NCBI GenBank assembly: GCA_002719675.1
Contig: PBID01000003.1
Location: forward strand, 36,226-100,225
DNA from: Chloroflexota bacterium
Lineage (GTDB): Bacteria > Chloroflexota > Dehalococcoidia > Lucifugimonadales > GCA-2719675
DNA: 64,000 nt
Direction: 5' to 3'
Shown: one piece after another, positions 52,546 to 63,200 of the stretch
Numbering within the stretch: the first letter of the stretch is position 1
How the letters are laid out: each line of letters starts with the position of its first letter
Translations under genes and position numbers: made by a program
The notes under the pieces: generated by a model
The model's input: the letters and a program-made list of their open reading frames with translations, nothing else
What the model was told of the DNA's origin: nothing
Database searches by the model: none

Positions 52546-53190
52546 CTACTTTTTTCTTCTAGATAATTCGGTCCAAATATCTTCTAAATCAACGCCAGAT
52601 TCCACAAGCAAAACCATCAAATGGAATATTAAATCTGAGGCTTCAGCAATTACATTATCTTTATCTCTATTAATTGCTGCAATTGCAACTTCACCTGCTT
52701 CTTCAATAACTTTTTGACTGATTCTATCTACGCCCAATTCAAATAAACTTGAAACATAGCTATTCTTTGGTTTTTGAATCTTACGTTCAGAAATTAAACA
52801 AACCAATTGTTCAAGAATTTGCCTGGTATTATCGTTGCCAGCCAATTTAGAATTATTTTGCTGAAAATCATCAGATAACGGGTGTATCTCAAAACATGTC
52901 TTAGTTCCGTTATGACAAGCTGGTCCATCTGGCTCAACAGAAATCAACAAAGTATCCTGATCACAATCAACATGAACAGCTTTCAAATTTAAAAAATTCT
53001 GTGAAACCTCGCCTTTAAGCCACAATCTATTTTTACTTCGACTATAAAACCAAACCTGACCTGTTTCAAATGTTTTATTTATAGATTCTTCACTAACATA
53101 ACCTAACATTAAAACTTGTTTAGTGTTAACGTCCTGAATAATAGCCGGAACCAGTCCTTTTTCATCAAACTTTATTGAATTTTTTGTCAA
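52546..53190 (-). CDS. hisIE: bifunctional phosphoribosyl-AMP cyclohydrolase / phosphoribosyl-ATP diphosphatase
   Basis: Two histidine-pathway steps in one protein. 214 residues: HisI (about 1-115, with VWFYSRSKNRLWLKGE and the zinc site DCDQDTLLISVEPDGPACH) fused to HisE (about 125-214, SRISQKVIEEAGEVAIAAI and EASDLIFHLMVLL). The TTG start at 53190 has GAGGAG about 7 bases upstream. Last gene of the minus-strand hisH-hisA-hisF-hisIE run. Confidence 0.95.
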   Translation of the reverse strand: MTKNSIKFDEKGLVPAIIQDVNTKQVLMLGYVSEESINKTFETGQVWFYSRSKNRLWLKGEVSQNFLNLKAVHVDCDQDTLLISVEPDGPACHNGTKTCFEIHPLSDDFQQNNSKLAGNDNTRQILEQLVCLISERKIQKPKNSYVSSLFELGVDRISQKVIEEAGEVAIAAINRDKDNVIAEASDLIFHLMVLLVESGVDLEDIWTELSRRKK

Positions 53191-53222
53191 TATCCACTCC
53201 TCATATTAATAAAATTTTCAAT

Positions 53223-54026
53223 CTATACCCTAATTGAAATACCTCTTAGACGCAAAAATTCTTTGGCATCAGAAATTTTATATTTTCCAAAATGAAATAT
53301 ACTTGCTACTAAAGCAGCATCTGCATTGCCTTGTTCAAAAACTGTATACAAATGATCAAGCTTCCCGGCACCTCCGCTTGCGATCAAAGGAACATTCACT
53401 TTTTCGTTAACTGAACTAATATATTCAACATCATATCCCTGCTGTTTACCATCCATGTCCATACTTGTTAGTAACAACTCTCCACATCCTAAGTCTGCTA
53501 CTCGCTCAGCCCATTTCAGGGCATCTATACCTGTACGATTTCTTCCGCCATGTGTGTAAACTTCCCACTTAGAATCTAAATCTATACCAATTTCGTTATC
53601 TTCCGTAGATTCTTTAAAATCAGTGATTTTTTTGTAATCTATTGCCACAACAATACATTGAGACCCAAACATCCGAGATGCCTGTGATATTAATTTAGGT
53701 TCTAATATCACAGATGTATTAAGTGAAACTTTATCAGCTCCAGCCTGTAACAATCCTCTGATATCTTTGATAGACCTTACCCCTCCGCCAACTGTAAAAG
53801 GTATAAAAACATTCTCAGAGACATTTTTAACAACATCAATCATAATGTCTCTTCCGTCAGAACTAGCTGTAATATCTAAAAAAACTAATTCATCCGCACC
53901 TTCTTTATCATAAAAATCTGCTAATACAGTCGGATCTCCTGCATCTTGCAAATTCAAAAAATTTACACCCTTAACAACTCTCCCTTGATGAACATCTAAA
54001 CATGGAATAATTCTTTTAGTCAGCAT
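53223..54026 (-). CDS. hisF: imidazole glycerol phosphate synthase cyclase subunit
   Basis: 267 residues. The barrel uses Asp11 ([19 protein letters not shown]) and the second catalytic Asp in VVAIDYKK (about 132). [15 protein letters not shown] and [18 protein letters not shown] are phosphate-binding and barrel segments. It works with HisH, encoded two genes upstream, which supplies ammonia. An insertion of about 10 residues after AIDYKK is slightly unusual. Confidence 0.96.
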   Translation of the reverse strand: MLTKRIIPCLDVHQGRVVKGVNFLNLQDAGDPTVLADFYDKEGADELVFLDITASSDGRDIMIDVVKNVSENVFIPFTVGGGVRSIKDIRGLLQAGADKVSLNTSVILEPKLISQASRMFGSQCIVVAIDYKKITDFKESTEDNEIGIDLDSKWEVYTHGGRNRTGIDALKWAERVADLGCGELLLTSMDMDGKQQGYDVEYISSVNEKVNVPLIASGGAGKLDHLYTVFEQGNADAALVASIFHFGKYKISDAKEFLRLRGISIRV

Positions 54027-54743
54027 TTAATCTTCTCTAAATCTAGTAACTGCTTTTTGAATATCGATATCTCCAGTATATGCAGCTTTTCCAATAATTA
54101 CGGCAGAAACATTCATTCGTGAAAGCCTAACTAGATCTTCCATTGAAGATAAACCTCCAGCAACAATCAAATTAATATCAGTTCTATTTTGCATAGACTT
54201 AATACCGTTAAAATTGGGACCAAATAAAGTACCGTCCCTAGAAACATCTGTGTAAATGTACCTCTTCAACTCAAGTTTTTTCATTTTTGCAAAAGCATCA
54301 TCGATAGACACTTGGCTAGGATGTTCCCAGCCTTTTATCCTTAATTGTCCATTCTTAATATCCAAACTAACAATAGTTTTTTCAGGACCAAATTCTTCTA
54401 CAATTTCAGAAAGAAAACTACCTTCCAGAGCGGCTGTTCCTACTATTATTCTATCTAATCCCAAATTTAGTGCTTTCTCAAACTGCTCCCAATTTCTAAT
54501 TCCTCCACCTAACTGTACAGGTACACCAAGTGAAACAATGTTCTTAACAATATCGTAATTTACACCACTTCCTTCTCTAGCGCCATCAAGGTCTACGATA
54601 TGAAGTCTGCAAGCCCCTTTTTGAATCCAACGATTAGCTACTTCAACAGGTGATTCAGAATATATCGTCTCTTTCTCAAAATCACCTTTATATAATCTTA
54701 CGCATCTACCATCTTTAATATCTATTGCAGGGATTATTTCCAT
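54027..54743 (-). CDS. hisA: ProFAR isomerase
   Basis: Amadori isomerisation in histidine synthesis. 238 residues from the ATG at 54743 (a TTG two codons upstream at 54749 is in frame). Asp8 (IIPAIDIKDGRCVRLYKGDF) and the Asp of YTDVSRDGTLFGPN are the catalytic pair; both phosphate sites (GGGIR, VAGGLSSMEDL) are present. It abuts hisF with no gap between coding regions. Confidence 0.95.
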   Translation of the reverse strand: MEIIPAIDIKDGRCVRLYKGDFEKETIYSESPVEVANRWIQKGACRLHIVDLDGAREGSGVNYDIVKNIVSLGVPVQLGGGIRNWEQFEKALNLGLDRIIVGTAALEGSFLSEIVEEFGPEKTIVSLDIKNGQLRIKGWEHPSQVSIDDAFAKMKKLELKRYIYTDVSRDGTLFGPNFNGIKSMQNRTDINLIVAGGLSSMEDLVRLSRMNVSAVIIGKAAYTGDIDIQKAVTRFRED

Positions 54744-54750
54744 ATACAAA

Positions 54751-55371
54751 TTATCCGTGTATTATCATATTTAAAAAATTTTTATATAAACCTAGTCCAA
54801 GTATACCGCTTTTCTCTGGGTGAAATTGAACAGCCACTAGATTATCTATAGCAACGGCACTGCAAAATTCTATTCCATAATCAGTAGTCGCCAACTGCTG
54901 TTTTTTTCTCTCTATTTCTGAAAAATAACTATGTGCAAAATAAAAATTTGATTGATTGGGTATCTCTTCAATAAAAGGATGATTTTTATTGAAACTAACT
55001 TGATTCCATCCTATATGAGGGACTTTTGAATCCTTGGAAAACTTTTTGATTCTCCCTTGAATTAAACCTAATCCTGGCAAATCTCCTTCCTCAGAAGAGT
55101 CAAAAAGTAGTTGTAATCCTAAACAAATACCTAAAAACGGCTTACCTTTATTGATTTGTTTTTTAATAGTTTCACTTAATCCAAGTTCGTTCAATTTACT
55201 CATTGCGGAATCACTAGCCCCTTGCCCTGGCAAAATAATACCATCACAACTATTTATATCTTCCACGTCTGTTGTAATTTTTGCTATACTGCCACAAGCT
55301 TCGATTGCTTTCTGTACACTCCGCAAATTCCCTGCCTCATAATCAACGATAGCTACTTTAAGTTGATCCAT
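54751..55371 (-). CDS. hisH: imidazole glycerol phosphate synthase glutaminase subunit
   Basis: 206 residues, class I amidotransferase. The Cys nucleophile is in GICLGLQLLFDSSEEG (about residue 82), with His and Glu in VAVQFHPEKSGILGL near 185. Other segments: ILPGQGASDSAM and PHIGWNQV. It follows the cobalamin adenosyltransferase gene by 7 bases. Confidence 0.95.
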   Translation of the reverse strand: MDQLKVAIVDYEAGNLRSVQKAIEACGSIAKITTDVEDINSCDGIILPGQGASDSAMSKLNELGLSETIKKQINKGKPFLGICLGLQLLFDSSEEGDLPGLGLIQGRIKKFSKDSKVPHIGWNQVSFNKNHPFIEEIPNQSNFYFAHSYFSEIERKKQQLATTDYGIEFCSAVAIDNLVAVQFHPEKSGILGLGLYKNFLNMIIHG

Positions 55372-55378
55372 AATTTCT

Positions 55379-55969
55379 CTAATCCTCTATGATTTTTTTC
55401 CTCTTATTATCAGAAGTTGTAACTTCTTTAAAATCATTGAGCTTATCTTCCAGCCTTGCCATAACAAATAATAAATCGCTCAACCTGTTAATATATTGGA
55501 TGATTTTTTGATTTTTCAATTCGCCACTTTCATTAAATTCAACTATCTTTCTTTCACTAGATCTTACCAATGCTCTAGCTAAATCAATTGAAGCCGAACC
55601 AGAGCTACCTCCTGGCAAAACAAATTCTTTTGAAATGTCTATTTCTTCACGAAATTCATCTAACTTTTTTTCTAGTTTTCTCACATGAGATTCTTGAATA
55701 ATTAATATCTTTGTTTCATTTAGTGTTAAATCTTGAACTGATGATATTTCTGCAGAGATGGTAAAAAGATCATGCTGAAGATCTAACAGCAGTGTTGTGA
55801 TTGCACTGTTTTTAGACAAAGAACGTGCTAATCCAATTGCAGAAACAGCATTGTCTAAACTGCCACAAGTCTCTATTCTCAAATGAGATTTAGATACGAC
55901 TCCTCCCATAAATAAAGAAGTTTTGCCGGCGTCTCCTTGTTTGGTATATATTTTTGGATTATCACTCAT
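55379..55969 (-). CDS. cob(I)alamin adenosyltransferase (PduO type)
   Basis: 196 residues. Attaches the adenosyl group to cob(I)alamin to make coenzyme B12. The N-terminal IYTKQGDAGKTSLFMGGVVSKSHLRIETCGSLDNAVSAIGLARSL and the C-terminal FVLPGGSSGSASIDLARALVRSSERKIVEF are the ATP- and corrinoid-binding segments of the PduO family. It heads the his run with a 7-base gap, which does not suggest a shared pathway. The gene may serve a B12-dependent enzyme encoded elsewhere. Confidence 0.92.
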   Translation of the reverse strand: MSDNPKIYTKQGDAGKTSLFMGGVVSKSHLRIETCGSLDNAVSAIGLARSLSKNSAITTLLLDLQHDLFTISAEISSVQDLTLNETKILIIQESHVRKLEKKLDEFREEIDISKEFVLPGGSSGSASIDLARALVRSSERKIVEFNESGELKNQKIIQYINRLSDLLFVMARLEDKLNDFKEVTTSDNKRKKIIED

Positions 55970-56010
55970 AATTTAATCTATATTAATATTTGTAATTATA
56001 TGAATAATAC

Positions 56011-56039
56011 AACAAAAACGCTTTAACTGCGTTATTGTT
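56011..56039 (-). terminator. hairpin between the MFS and adenosyltransferase genes
   Basis: AACAAAAACGC (56011-56021) and GCGTTATTGTT (56029-56039) pair with one mismatch around a 7-base loop. On the minus strand the 3' arm carries GCGTTTTTGTT, so it could end the MFS transcript before the adenosyltransferase gene. Plausible, not proven. Confidence 0.45.
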
Positions 56040-56058
56040 GGAGCCGAAAGGGAGTATT

Positions 56059-57339
56059 CTAATAATTATTATTGCTATTAATACTTGGTTTAGGAGGTAA
56101 AGTACCTATAAACAAAACTGAAGTAACCAAATATATCAACGAAATCGAAATTAAAGCGATGCTATAACTATTACTAACATCATAAATTCTTCCCATAGCT
56201 ACAGGAACGATAAAAGCTCCAACACTTACAATCAAATTTATTAATCCTCTCAAAGTTGCAAAGGCCTTAGTTCCAAAAAAATCTCCAATCATTGCCCATG
56301 TTAATCCAGCAGCACCATCAGTAATCGAAATCAATAACGAAAAAATTATCACAGTCCATATTGTTGCTGGGGCAAACAAAAATATTAAGATGGCAAACAT
56401 TCCTACCAACATAGACAAAGAAACAATGATCCTTTTTTCAACTTTGTCACCAAGCGAGCCCATTAAAACCCGAGTAAAAATTGCACTCGCTGAAATAATA
56501 GCTACTGTAATTCCTCCCAATTCTTCTTCAAAATTTTTCCAAACTAAAATAGGTACCAAATGAATCATCACACCAGCTTGCGCGCTGATTCTAAGGGCTA
56601 TAGCGCCAGCTAAAATCCAATAATTAACTGTAGATATAGCAGAACTAAAAGAATAACCCTTTTCATCAATTGAGCCTATTCGCTGCCTTGATGCTGTAGA
56701 ATCGGAATCATCTAATCTTTTTCCGTCAACATTTTGTTTAACCAAAAATGGGGAATCTTTAATTAAATACGAAATCGGAATACAAACAATCAATATCATA
56801 ACACCTGAAAATAATGCCCCCGACCTCCAGCCATAATTATTAATTATCACTGCAAGTATTGGAGTTAAAACTAATCCCCCCACAGCAATTCCTGAGGAAA
56901 TATAACCAAATGCCCTCCCTCGATATTTATCAAACCACCTAACAACTATCGCAGAGGCTCCATTATGAAAACCAGCATTCATTCCAACAGAGATCAAGGC
57001 AACATAAATTAAAATAAAATCAATAAAACCCTTCGATAAAGGTAAAATTAAAAACCCAATTCCAGAAAATAAAGAACCTAAAATCATCATAACTCTAGGG
57101 CCAACTCGATCAATGAAATACCCGGTAATAGGACTTTGAATCCCGCTTTCTACTGTAGCTGCCCCAAAAATCAAAGATGTTTGAGTTCTGGTTAAACCCA
57201 TCTCTCTAGATAATGGCAAAAAATATAAAGTTGATCCACGTCCAAAAAAACCAGTTGCAAATCCATTTAGAACTGCGCCTATTCCAACAAATCTCCACCC
57301 CCAAAAATCAGGTCCTGTTTTTTTTCTAATTGATTTCAT
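56059..57339 (-). CDS. MFS transporter
   Basis: 426 residues with about 12 membrane segments. The loop between helices 2 and 3 has GYFIDRVGPRVMMILG, the family's GxxxDRxGxR motif, and the second half repeats it (GSLGDKVEKR). The N-terminal WGWRFVGIGAVLNGFATGFFGRGSTLYFLPLSREMGLTR looks like the monocarboxylate/oxalate:formate branch (OFA/MCT-like). Substrate unknown. It stands alone between a minus-strand adenosyltransferase and the divergent gyrA. Confidence 0.9.
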   Translation of the reverse strand: MKSIRKKTGPDFWGWRFVGIGAVLNGFATGFFGRGSTLYFLPLSREMGLTRTQTSLIFGAATVESGIQSPITGYFIDRVGPRVMMILGSLFSGIGFLILPLSKGFIDFILIYVALISVGMNAGFHNGASAIVVRWFDKYRGRAFGYISSGIAVGGLVLTPILAVIINNYGWRSGALFSGVMILIVCIPISYLIKDSPFLVKQNVDGKRLDDSDSTASRQRIGSIDEKGYSFSSAISTVNYWILAGAIALRISAQAGVMIHLVPILVWKNFEEELGGITVAIISASAIFTRVLMGSLGDKVEKRIIVSLSMLVGMFAILIFLFAPATIWTVIIFSLLISITDGAAGLTWAMIGDFFGTKAFATLRGLINLIVSVGAFIVPVAMGRIYDVSNSYSIALISISLIYLVTSVLFIGTLPPKPSINSNNNY

Positions 57340-57499
57340 TAATTTTTCACCAACTTGGCACAGTATTTTATATCAATAAATCATACAATTAATTTGATGG
57401 CAATTCTGATCAATTCTTATTAATTTTCATCTCTATTCTCAAAATAATACCTTATATGACGTTATCCATGTCATTAGTAACAACATATTGTGTAAATAA

Positions 57500-57508
57500 T
57501 GGTATAAT
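57500..57508 (+). promoter_or_regulatory. extended -10 promoter candidate for gyrA
   Basis: TGG-TATAAT (57500-57508), 50 bases before gyrA, with no good -35 at 16-18 bases upstream, as is common for extended -10 promoters. It lies in a 219-base gap between the divergent MFS and gyrA genes; the rest of the gap is AT-rich and I see no gene in it. Confidence 0.5.
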
Positions 57509-57558
57509 CCTATCTCTAAGAATATCATATAAAGTTTTGATCAGGAGTTAATTAGGTC

Positions 57559-60042
57559 ATGATGTCAAAAACACCATATGGAAACATTAAACCACATGGT
57601 CTTGAATCGGAAATGAAAAGTTCCTATCTAGAATATGCAATGAGCGTAATTGTAGCTAGGGCACTCCCTGACGCTAGAGACGGATTAAAACCTGTACAAC
57701 GACGTATATTATACGCAATGCACGAATTAGGTATGAGACCTAATTCGTCCCATAAAAAGAGTGCCCGTCTGGTTGGAGAAGTTTTAGGTAAATATCACCC
57801 ACACGGTGATACCTCTGTTTATGACGCCATGGTTAGAATGGCGCAAGATTTCTCCATGAGATTGTGTTTAGTTGACGGACAAGGTAACTTTGGCAGCATA
57901 GACAACGACCCTCCTGCTGCAATGAGGTATACGGAAGCAAAATTGTCTAGCTATGCATTGGAAATGTTAGACAATTTAGATCAAAATACTGTAGATTTTG
58001 GAGAAAATTTTGACGCTACTTTGCAAGAGCCCCTTGTGCTACCTGCACGACTTCCAAACTTGCTGATCAACGGAGCTTCTGGTATAGCTGTAGGAATGGC
58101 TACAAATATTCCGCCTCATAATCCAACCGAAATTTGCAACGGAGTGATTCAGTTAATAGATTACCCTGAAAGTACAATCCAAGATTTAATGAAAAAAGTA
58201 AAAGGGCCAGATTTTCCAACTGGGGCTACAATTATGGGAACTGAAGGGATAGTGAATAGCTATGAAACTGGCAGAGGGCAAGTAATTATCAGGGCTACTG
58301 CAAATGTAGAAAATACCAAAACGGCTAACAAACAAAGAATAGTTGTCACTGAACTTCCATATCAAGTCAACAAAGCAAGTTTAGTAGAAAAAATAGCTAT
58401 ATTGATTCGTGACAAAAAACTAGAAAATGCAACAGAAATCCGGGATGAATCTGATAGAAAAGGGATGCGTGTTGTTATTGAACTCAGATCTGGGTCGCAA
58501 CCTCTAGTAATTCTTAACAATCTATACAAAAATACCCCAATGCAAAGCTCTTTTTCGCCTAACATGCTTGCGCTTATTAAAGGCATTCCTAGGTTAATTA
58601 ACTTAAAAGATGCACTACAAACTTATATTGATTTCAGAGTAGATGTAGTAACAAGACGTTCTAAATTTGAACTGCAAAAAGCTGAAGAAAGATCTCATAT
58701 TTTAGAAGGTTTGAGAATAGCTCTCTCAAGTCTCGATGAAATCATTCAAACTATTCGCCAATCAAAAGACGTAAATCACGCTCGTGAATCATTAATGAAT
58801 ATTTTTAATCTTTCACAACTCCAGTCTCAAGCAATTCTTGATATGCAATTAAGGCGCCTGTCAGCACTTGAGAGAGAAAAAATTGAGACTGAATTTCAAG
58901 AACTTCAGGTAAAAATCAAAGAGCTTAAAGAAATTCTTGCAGATGTTAATAATGTTTTAGCTATTGTTAAATCAGAAACAGAGGAATTAAAAAAGAAAGT
59001 CAGGAGTGCCAGGAAAACACAAATTACCGGTGAAGTTCAGGAATTTAACCGCAAAGACTTAGAGGCACATGAACAAGTAGTCGTTACGTTAAGTAAGGGA
59101 GGTTATATTAAAAGAATCCCTATGGCTACATACAGAAATCAACATAGAGGCGGCAAAGGTGTTAGCGGGATGAAAACCAGAGAAGATGATCCTGTTGGCC
59201 ATTTGTTAGTTGTAGATACACATGACACTTTGCTATTCTTTACGAACACGGGACGTGTTCTCCCTTTGACTTCTTTTGAATTAAGATCTGATGTTGCCAG
59301 GTCAACAAGAGGTGTGCCAATAGAAAATGTGATTCCTTTAGCGCAAAATGAAACTGTAAAATCAATGATAGGAGTTGCAGACTTAGAAAACATTGATGAA
59401 ACAAACCCCAAACACTTAATGTTATGTACATCCGAAGGGTTGGTTAAAAAAGTTAACCTGTCCCTAATTTCAAAAATTCGACGTGCAGGTCTAATCATAA
59501 TGAATTTAAAACCAAAGCATGAATTAGTATCTGCCCAATTAGTTGAAGATAAAGATGACGTAATCATGGTAACAGAACAAGGAAAATCAATTAGATTTAA
59601 CACTACAGACGTCAGGAGTAGATTGCGAGGAGCTGGAGGAATTAAAGGTATCACTTTGAAAGCTAAAGATAGAGTTGTATCTATGGATGTCGTTATTCCT
59701 GATAGCAAGCTACTAGTAATTAGTAAGCAGGGATTTGGAAAATTAACTGATTTAAATAAATATAGAAGTCAATCAAGGGCAGGCTCAGGCATATTAACTT
59801 TTAATGTAACTAAAAAAACTAGCCAGGTTGCAGCTGCAGAAGTTATAGCAGACAGTGATGAAGTATTAGTGATATCCAAAAAAGCTATGGTTGTCAGAAC
59901 AAATTTATCTGAAATTCGTAGTACGGGAAGAGCGACCCAAGGTGTTAGAATATTTAAACCTCAAAGCGGTGATACAGTTGCATCTATTGCATGTATTCAT
60001 GACTTCATTTTGCCTAATGAAGAAAAAACTGACAAAAAATAA
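57559..60042 (+). CDS. gyrA: DNA gyrase subunit A
   Basis: 827 residues. Catalytic Tyr124 lies in [10 protein letters not shown]; the N-terminal [17 protein letters not shown] and [22 protein letters not shown] make up the DNA-cleavage region. The C-terminal pinwheel carries the GyrA box as QHRGGKG (usual QRRGGKG), which marks it as gyrase and not topoisomerase IV. In the quinolone-determining region the E. coli Ser83/Asp87 positions are Thr and Asp. gyrB is not adjacent. ATG at 57559 or 57562; an AGGAG lies 10 or more bases before. Confidence 0.95.
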   Translation: MMSKTPYGNIKPHGLESEMKSSYLEYAMSVIVARALPDARDGLKPVQRRILYAMHELGMRPNSSHKKSARLVGEVLGKYHPHGDTSVYDAMVRMAQDFSMRLCLVDGQGNFGSIDNDPPAAMRYTEAKLSSYALEMLDNLDQNTVDFGENFDATLQEPLVLPARLPNLLINGASGIAVGMATNIPPHNPTEICNGVIQLIDYPESTIQDLMKKVKGPDFPTGATIMGTEGIVNSYETGRGQVIIRATANVENTKTANKQRIVVTELPYQVNKASLVEKIAILIRDKKLENATEIRDESDRKGMRVVIELRSGSQPLVILNNLYKNTPMQSSFSPNMLALIKGIPRLINLKDALQTYIDFRVDVVTRRSKFELQKAEERSHILEGLRIALSSLDEIIQTIRQSKDVNHARESLMNIFNLSQLQSQAILDMQLRRLSALEREKIETEFQELQVKIKELKEILADVNNVLAIVKSETEELKKKVRSARKTQITGEVQEFNRKDLEAHEQVVVTLSKGGYIKRIPMATYRNQHRGGKGVSGMKTREDDPVGHLLVVDTHDTLLFFTNTGRVLPLTSFELRSDVARSTRGVPIENVIPLAQNETVKSMIGVADLENIDETNPKHLMLCTSEGLVKKVNLSLISKIRRAGLIIMNLKPKHELVSAQLVEDKDDVIMVTEQGKSIRFNTTDVRSRLRGAGGIKGITLKAKDRVVSMDVVIPDSKLLVISKQGFGKLTDLNKYRSQSRAGSGILTFNVTKKTSQVAAAEVIADSDEVLVISKKAMVVRTNLSEIRSTGRATQGVRIFKPQSGDTVASIACIHDFILPNEEKTDKK

Positions 60043-60075
60043 ATACTGCCTAGGCTATACTGAATAAATTTTTTA

Positions 60076-60104
60076 TTGACATTTTGTATTTGCCATGGTA
60101 ACGT
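60076..60104 (+). promoter_or_regulatory. candidate promoter of rpoB
   Basis: Perfect TTGACA (60076-60081), 17 bases, TAACGT (60099-60104), with TGG directly before the -10. It would give a leader of about 145 bases. The gap 60043-60255 otherwise holds only T-rich sequence. Confidence 0.5.
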
Positions 60105-60255
60105 TATTTGGTTGTTTTATGTCCGTTTTCTTTACTTACAATTTTCGACTTAAGTTTTTTAGCGGTTCTTGCTGTAATTTTTTTATTTAATTTCCTATCT
60201 ATATAAGGAAAATTTCTTGTTTATTATAAATAAAACCTTAGGAGTTATATGACAT

Positions 60256-63200
60256 ATGGTTGGTATCAACAATAACATTAAAACACTTAATTCCAATGGC
60301 AACAAAAAGTATTATGGAAAAATTGACAATATACTCAATGTGCCAAATTTAATCAAAGTCCAAACTGACTCATTTAATTGGTTCAAAACTGATGGGTTAG
60401 AAGAAGTGTTTAAGGAAATTTCTCCTGTAGAAGACTCCCCGTCTGGGCGTTTTGAACTAAATTTTTTAGGACATAAATTTGGCGAGCCAAAAAATTCCGA
60501 AAAAGAGTGCAAAAAAAGAGAGATTACATTCTCAGCCCCTTTGCATGTAAGAGTTGAGCTAAAATCAAAATCTCCAGGGCCTCAAGAAGGCGAAAGAAAA
60601 ATCCAAGACCTGTTCATTGGCGATATACCTATAATGTCTTCAACTGGCACATTCATCATAAACGGTGCAGAAAGGGTAGTTGTAAGCCAATTAGTAAGAT
60701 CTCCTGGTGCATATTTTACCGTAAATAACGATCCTTCTTCAGGTCGTATACTAGCCTCAGCTAAACTTATACCTCATCGTGGTGCCTGGATGGAATTTGA
60801 AACCAGCAACAGAGATGTGATTTCTGTAAAAGTTGACAGAAAACGAAAAACTCCAGTTAGCATGCTTCTCAGGGCCCTTGGGTATACAAGTAACGAAGAA
60901 ATAATGGCGTTATTTGAAAATGTTGATACAGACCCAGAACACCCATATATTAGAACTACTATAGAAAGAGATACTAGCGTAGGTTCTCATGACGAAGCTC
61001 TCCTAGAGCTATATAAGAGACTTAGACCTGGAGAGCCTCCAAGTATCGAAAATGCCCGAACATTGTTAGACAACCTTATCTCAAATCCTAGACGATATAG
61101 CTTAGGAAGGGTCGGAAGGTATAAATTAAACAAACGTTTAGGCGATAAAGATACTACAGAAAGTACGTTGTCAGCTCAAGACATTATAGGTGTATTACAA
61201 ACATTAATTGAAATAAACAGAGGAGAGAAAGATCCTGATGATGTAGATCATTTAGGTAACAGAAGAGTTCGTGCAGTGGGAGAGTTGCTACAAAACCAAG
61301 TTAGAATTGGGTTGACAAGGATGGAAAGAGTTATCAAAGAAAGAATGACTATTGAAATGGATTCAACTCAAACTACACCTGCTGCCTTGATAAATATCCG
61401 ACCAATAGTTGCAGCTATTAAAGAATTCTTCGGAGGATCTCAACTTTCCCAATTTATGGACCAAACTAATCCTTTGGCTGAGTTGACTCATAAAAGAAGA
61501 TTGTCAGCACTTGGCCCTGGAGGATTAACTAGAGAAAGAGCTGGATTTGACGTTAGGGACGTTCATCATTCACATTATGGTAGAATTTGCCCAATTGAGA
61601 CCCCAGAAGGCCCTAACATTGGCCTCTTGGGTTCAATGGCCACCTACGCAAGAACAAACGAACACGGATTTATTGAAACTCCTTATAGAAAAATAAACAA
61701 TACACTAAAAAACACAGATTCTAATTTGGTAGGCAGAACTTCTGGGCAAAAAATTCTTAATACAGAAGGAAAAGTTCTGATTAACACTGGAAAATCCATT
61801 TCAAAAGGTATTTTCACAAGATTAAGTAAGTTGCCAGACCAAGATATATTAGTCGCCCCGTTTGTATCAAATAATCCCGATGATGTCGTCTACCTAACAG
61901 CGGACGAAGAAGAAATTGTACACGTAGCCCAAGCCAATTCCCCTCTAGATTCTCTGGGACAATTTATTAATTCAGAAATTGAGACACGATTTGGCGAAAG
62001 CGTATCCATTGAAGTCCCTGAAAACATCAAATATATGGATGTCTCTCCAATGCAATTAGTTAGTGTTTCTACTTCATTAATTCCTTTTCTAGAACACAAT
62101 GACGGCCCAAGGGCGCTAATGGGCTCAAATATGCAACGTCAAGCTGTTCCATTAATAAAACCAGAATCTCCTTTAGTAGGTACCGGAATGGAATCTAAGG
62201 TAGCTAGAGATAGTGGACAAGTAACTATTGCAAAATCTGACGGTGTCGTTACCCAAGCAACTGGAGAGCAAATAATTGTTGAGAGCGATCAGGATGAACC
62301 AGATTTATACCCTCTTCAAAAATTTACTAGAAGCAACCAAGGTACATGTATAAATCAAAGGCCTATAGTCAATAAAGGTGATTTAATTCACGAAGGTCAA
62401 ATATTAGCTGATAGCTCCTCGACTGCTAATGGAGAACTAGCATTAGGCCAAAACCTTTTGGTCGGATTCATGAGTTGGGAAGGCTACAACTTTGAAGACG
62501 CAATAATAATTAGTGAAAAACTTGTTAGAGACGATAAGTTCACATCTATTCATATTGAAAAACATGAAATAGAAGCAAGAGATACTAAGCTTGGTCCAGA
62601 AGAAATCACAAGAGATATTCCAAACGTTGCTGAAGATAATCTTGGAAATTTAGATGAAATGGGAATAATTAGAATAGGAGCTGAAGTAGGACCAGCTGAC
62701 ATTTTAGTTGGCAAAATTACACCCAAAGGTGAAACAGAACTATCCGCCGAAGAAAAATTACTTCGTGCCATTTTTGGAGAAAAGGCTCGAGACGTCAAAG
62801 ATTCTTCCCTGAGAGTCCCTCACGGAGAACGCGGCAAAATAATTGATGTAAAAATACTAAGCAAAGAAAATGGTGATTCATTACCTCCAGGTGTTAATAA
62901 ATTAGTCAGATTATGGATAGCTCAAACAAGAAAAATATCTGTAGGCGATAAAATGGCCGGTCGTCATGGTAATAAAGGTGTTATATCACAAATATTACCA
63001 GAACAAGATATGCCATTTTTGGAAGACGGAACTCCATTAGACATAATTTTAAATCCAATTGGCGTTCCATCAAGAATGAATCTTGGACAAGTACTCGAAA
63101 CACACTTAGGACTAGCTGCCAACGACCTCTCGTTTAGAGCAATTACTCCTGTTTTTGACAGTGCTACAGATGTAGCAATTGAAGATGCATTGTCCAGATC

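Noticed and set aside
59139..59708. 189-residue open frame on the minus strand inside gyrA
   Set aside because: It lies wholly within the conserved gyrA coding region; its composition is that of an antisense shadow and it resembles no family.
57559..60042. Topoisomerase IV subunit A (ParC)
   Set aside because: The C-terminal GyrA box (QHRGGKG) and full pinwheel point to gyrase.
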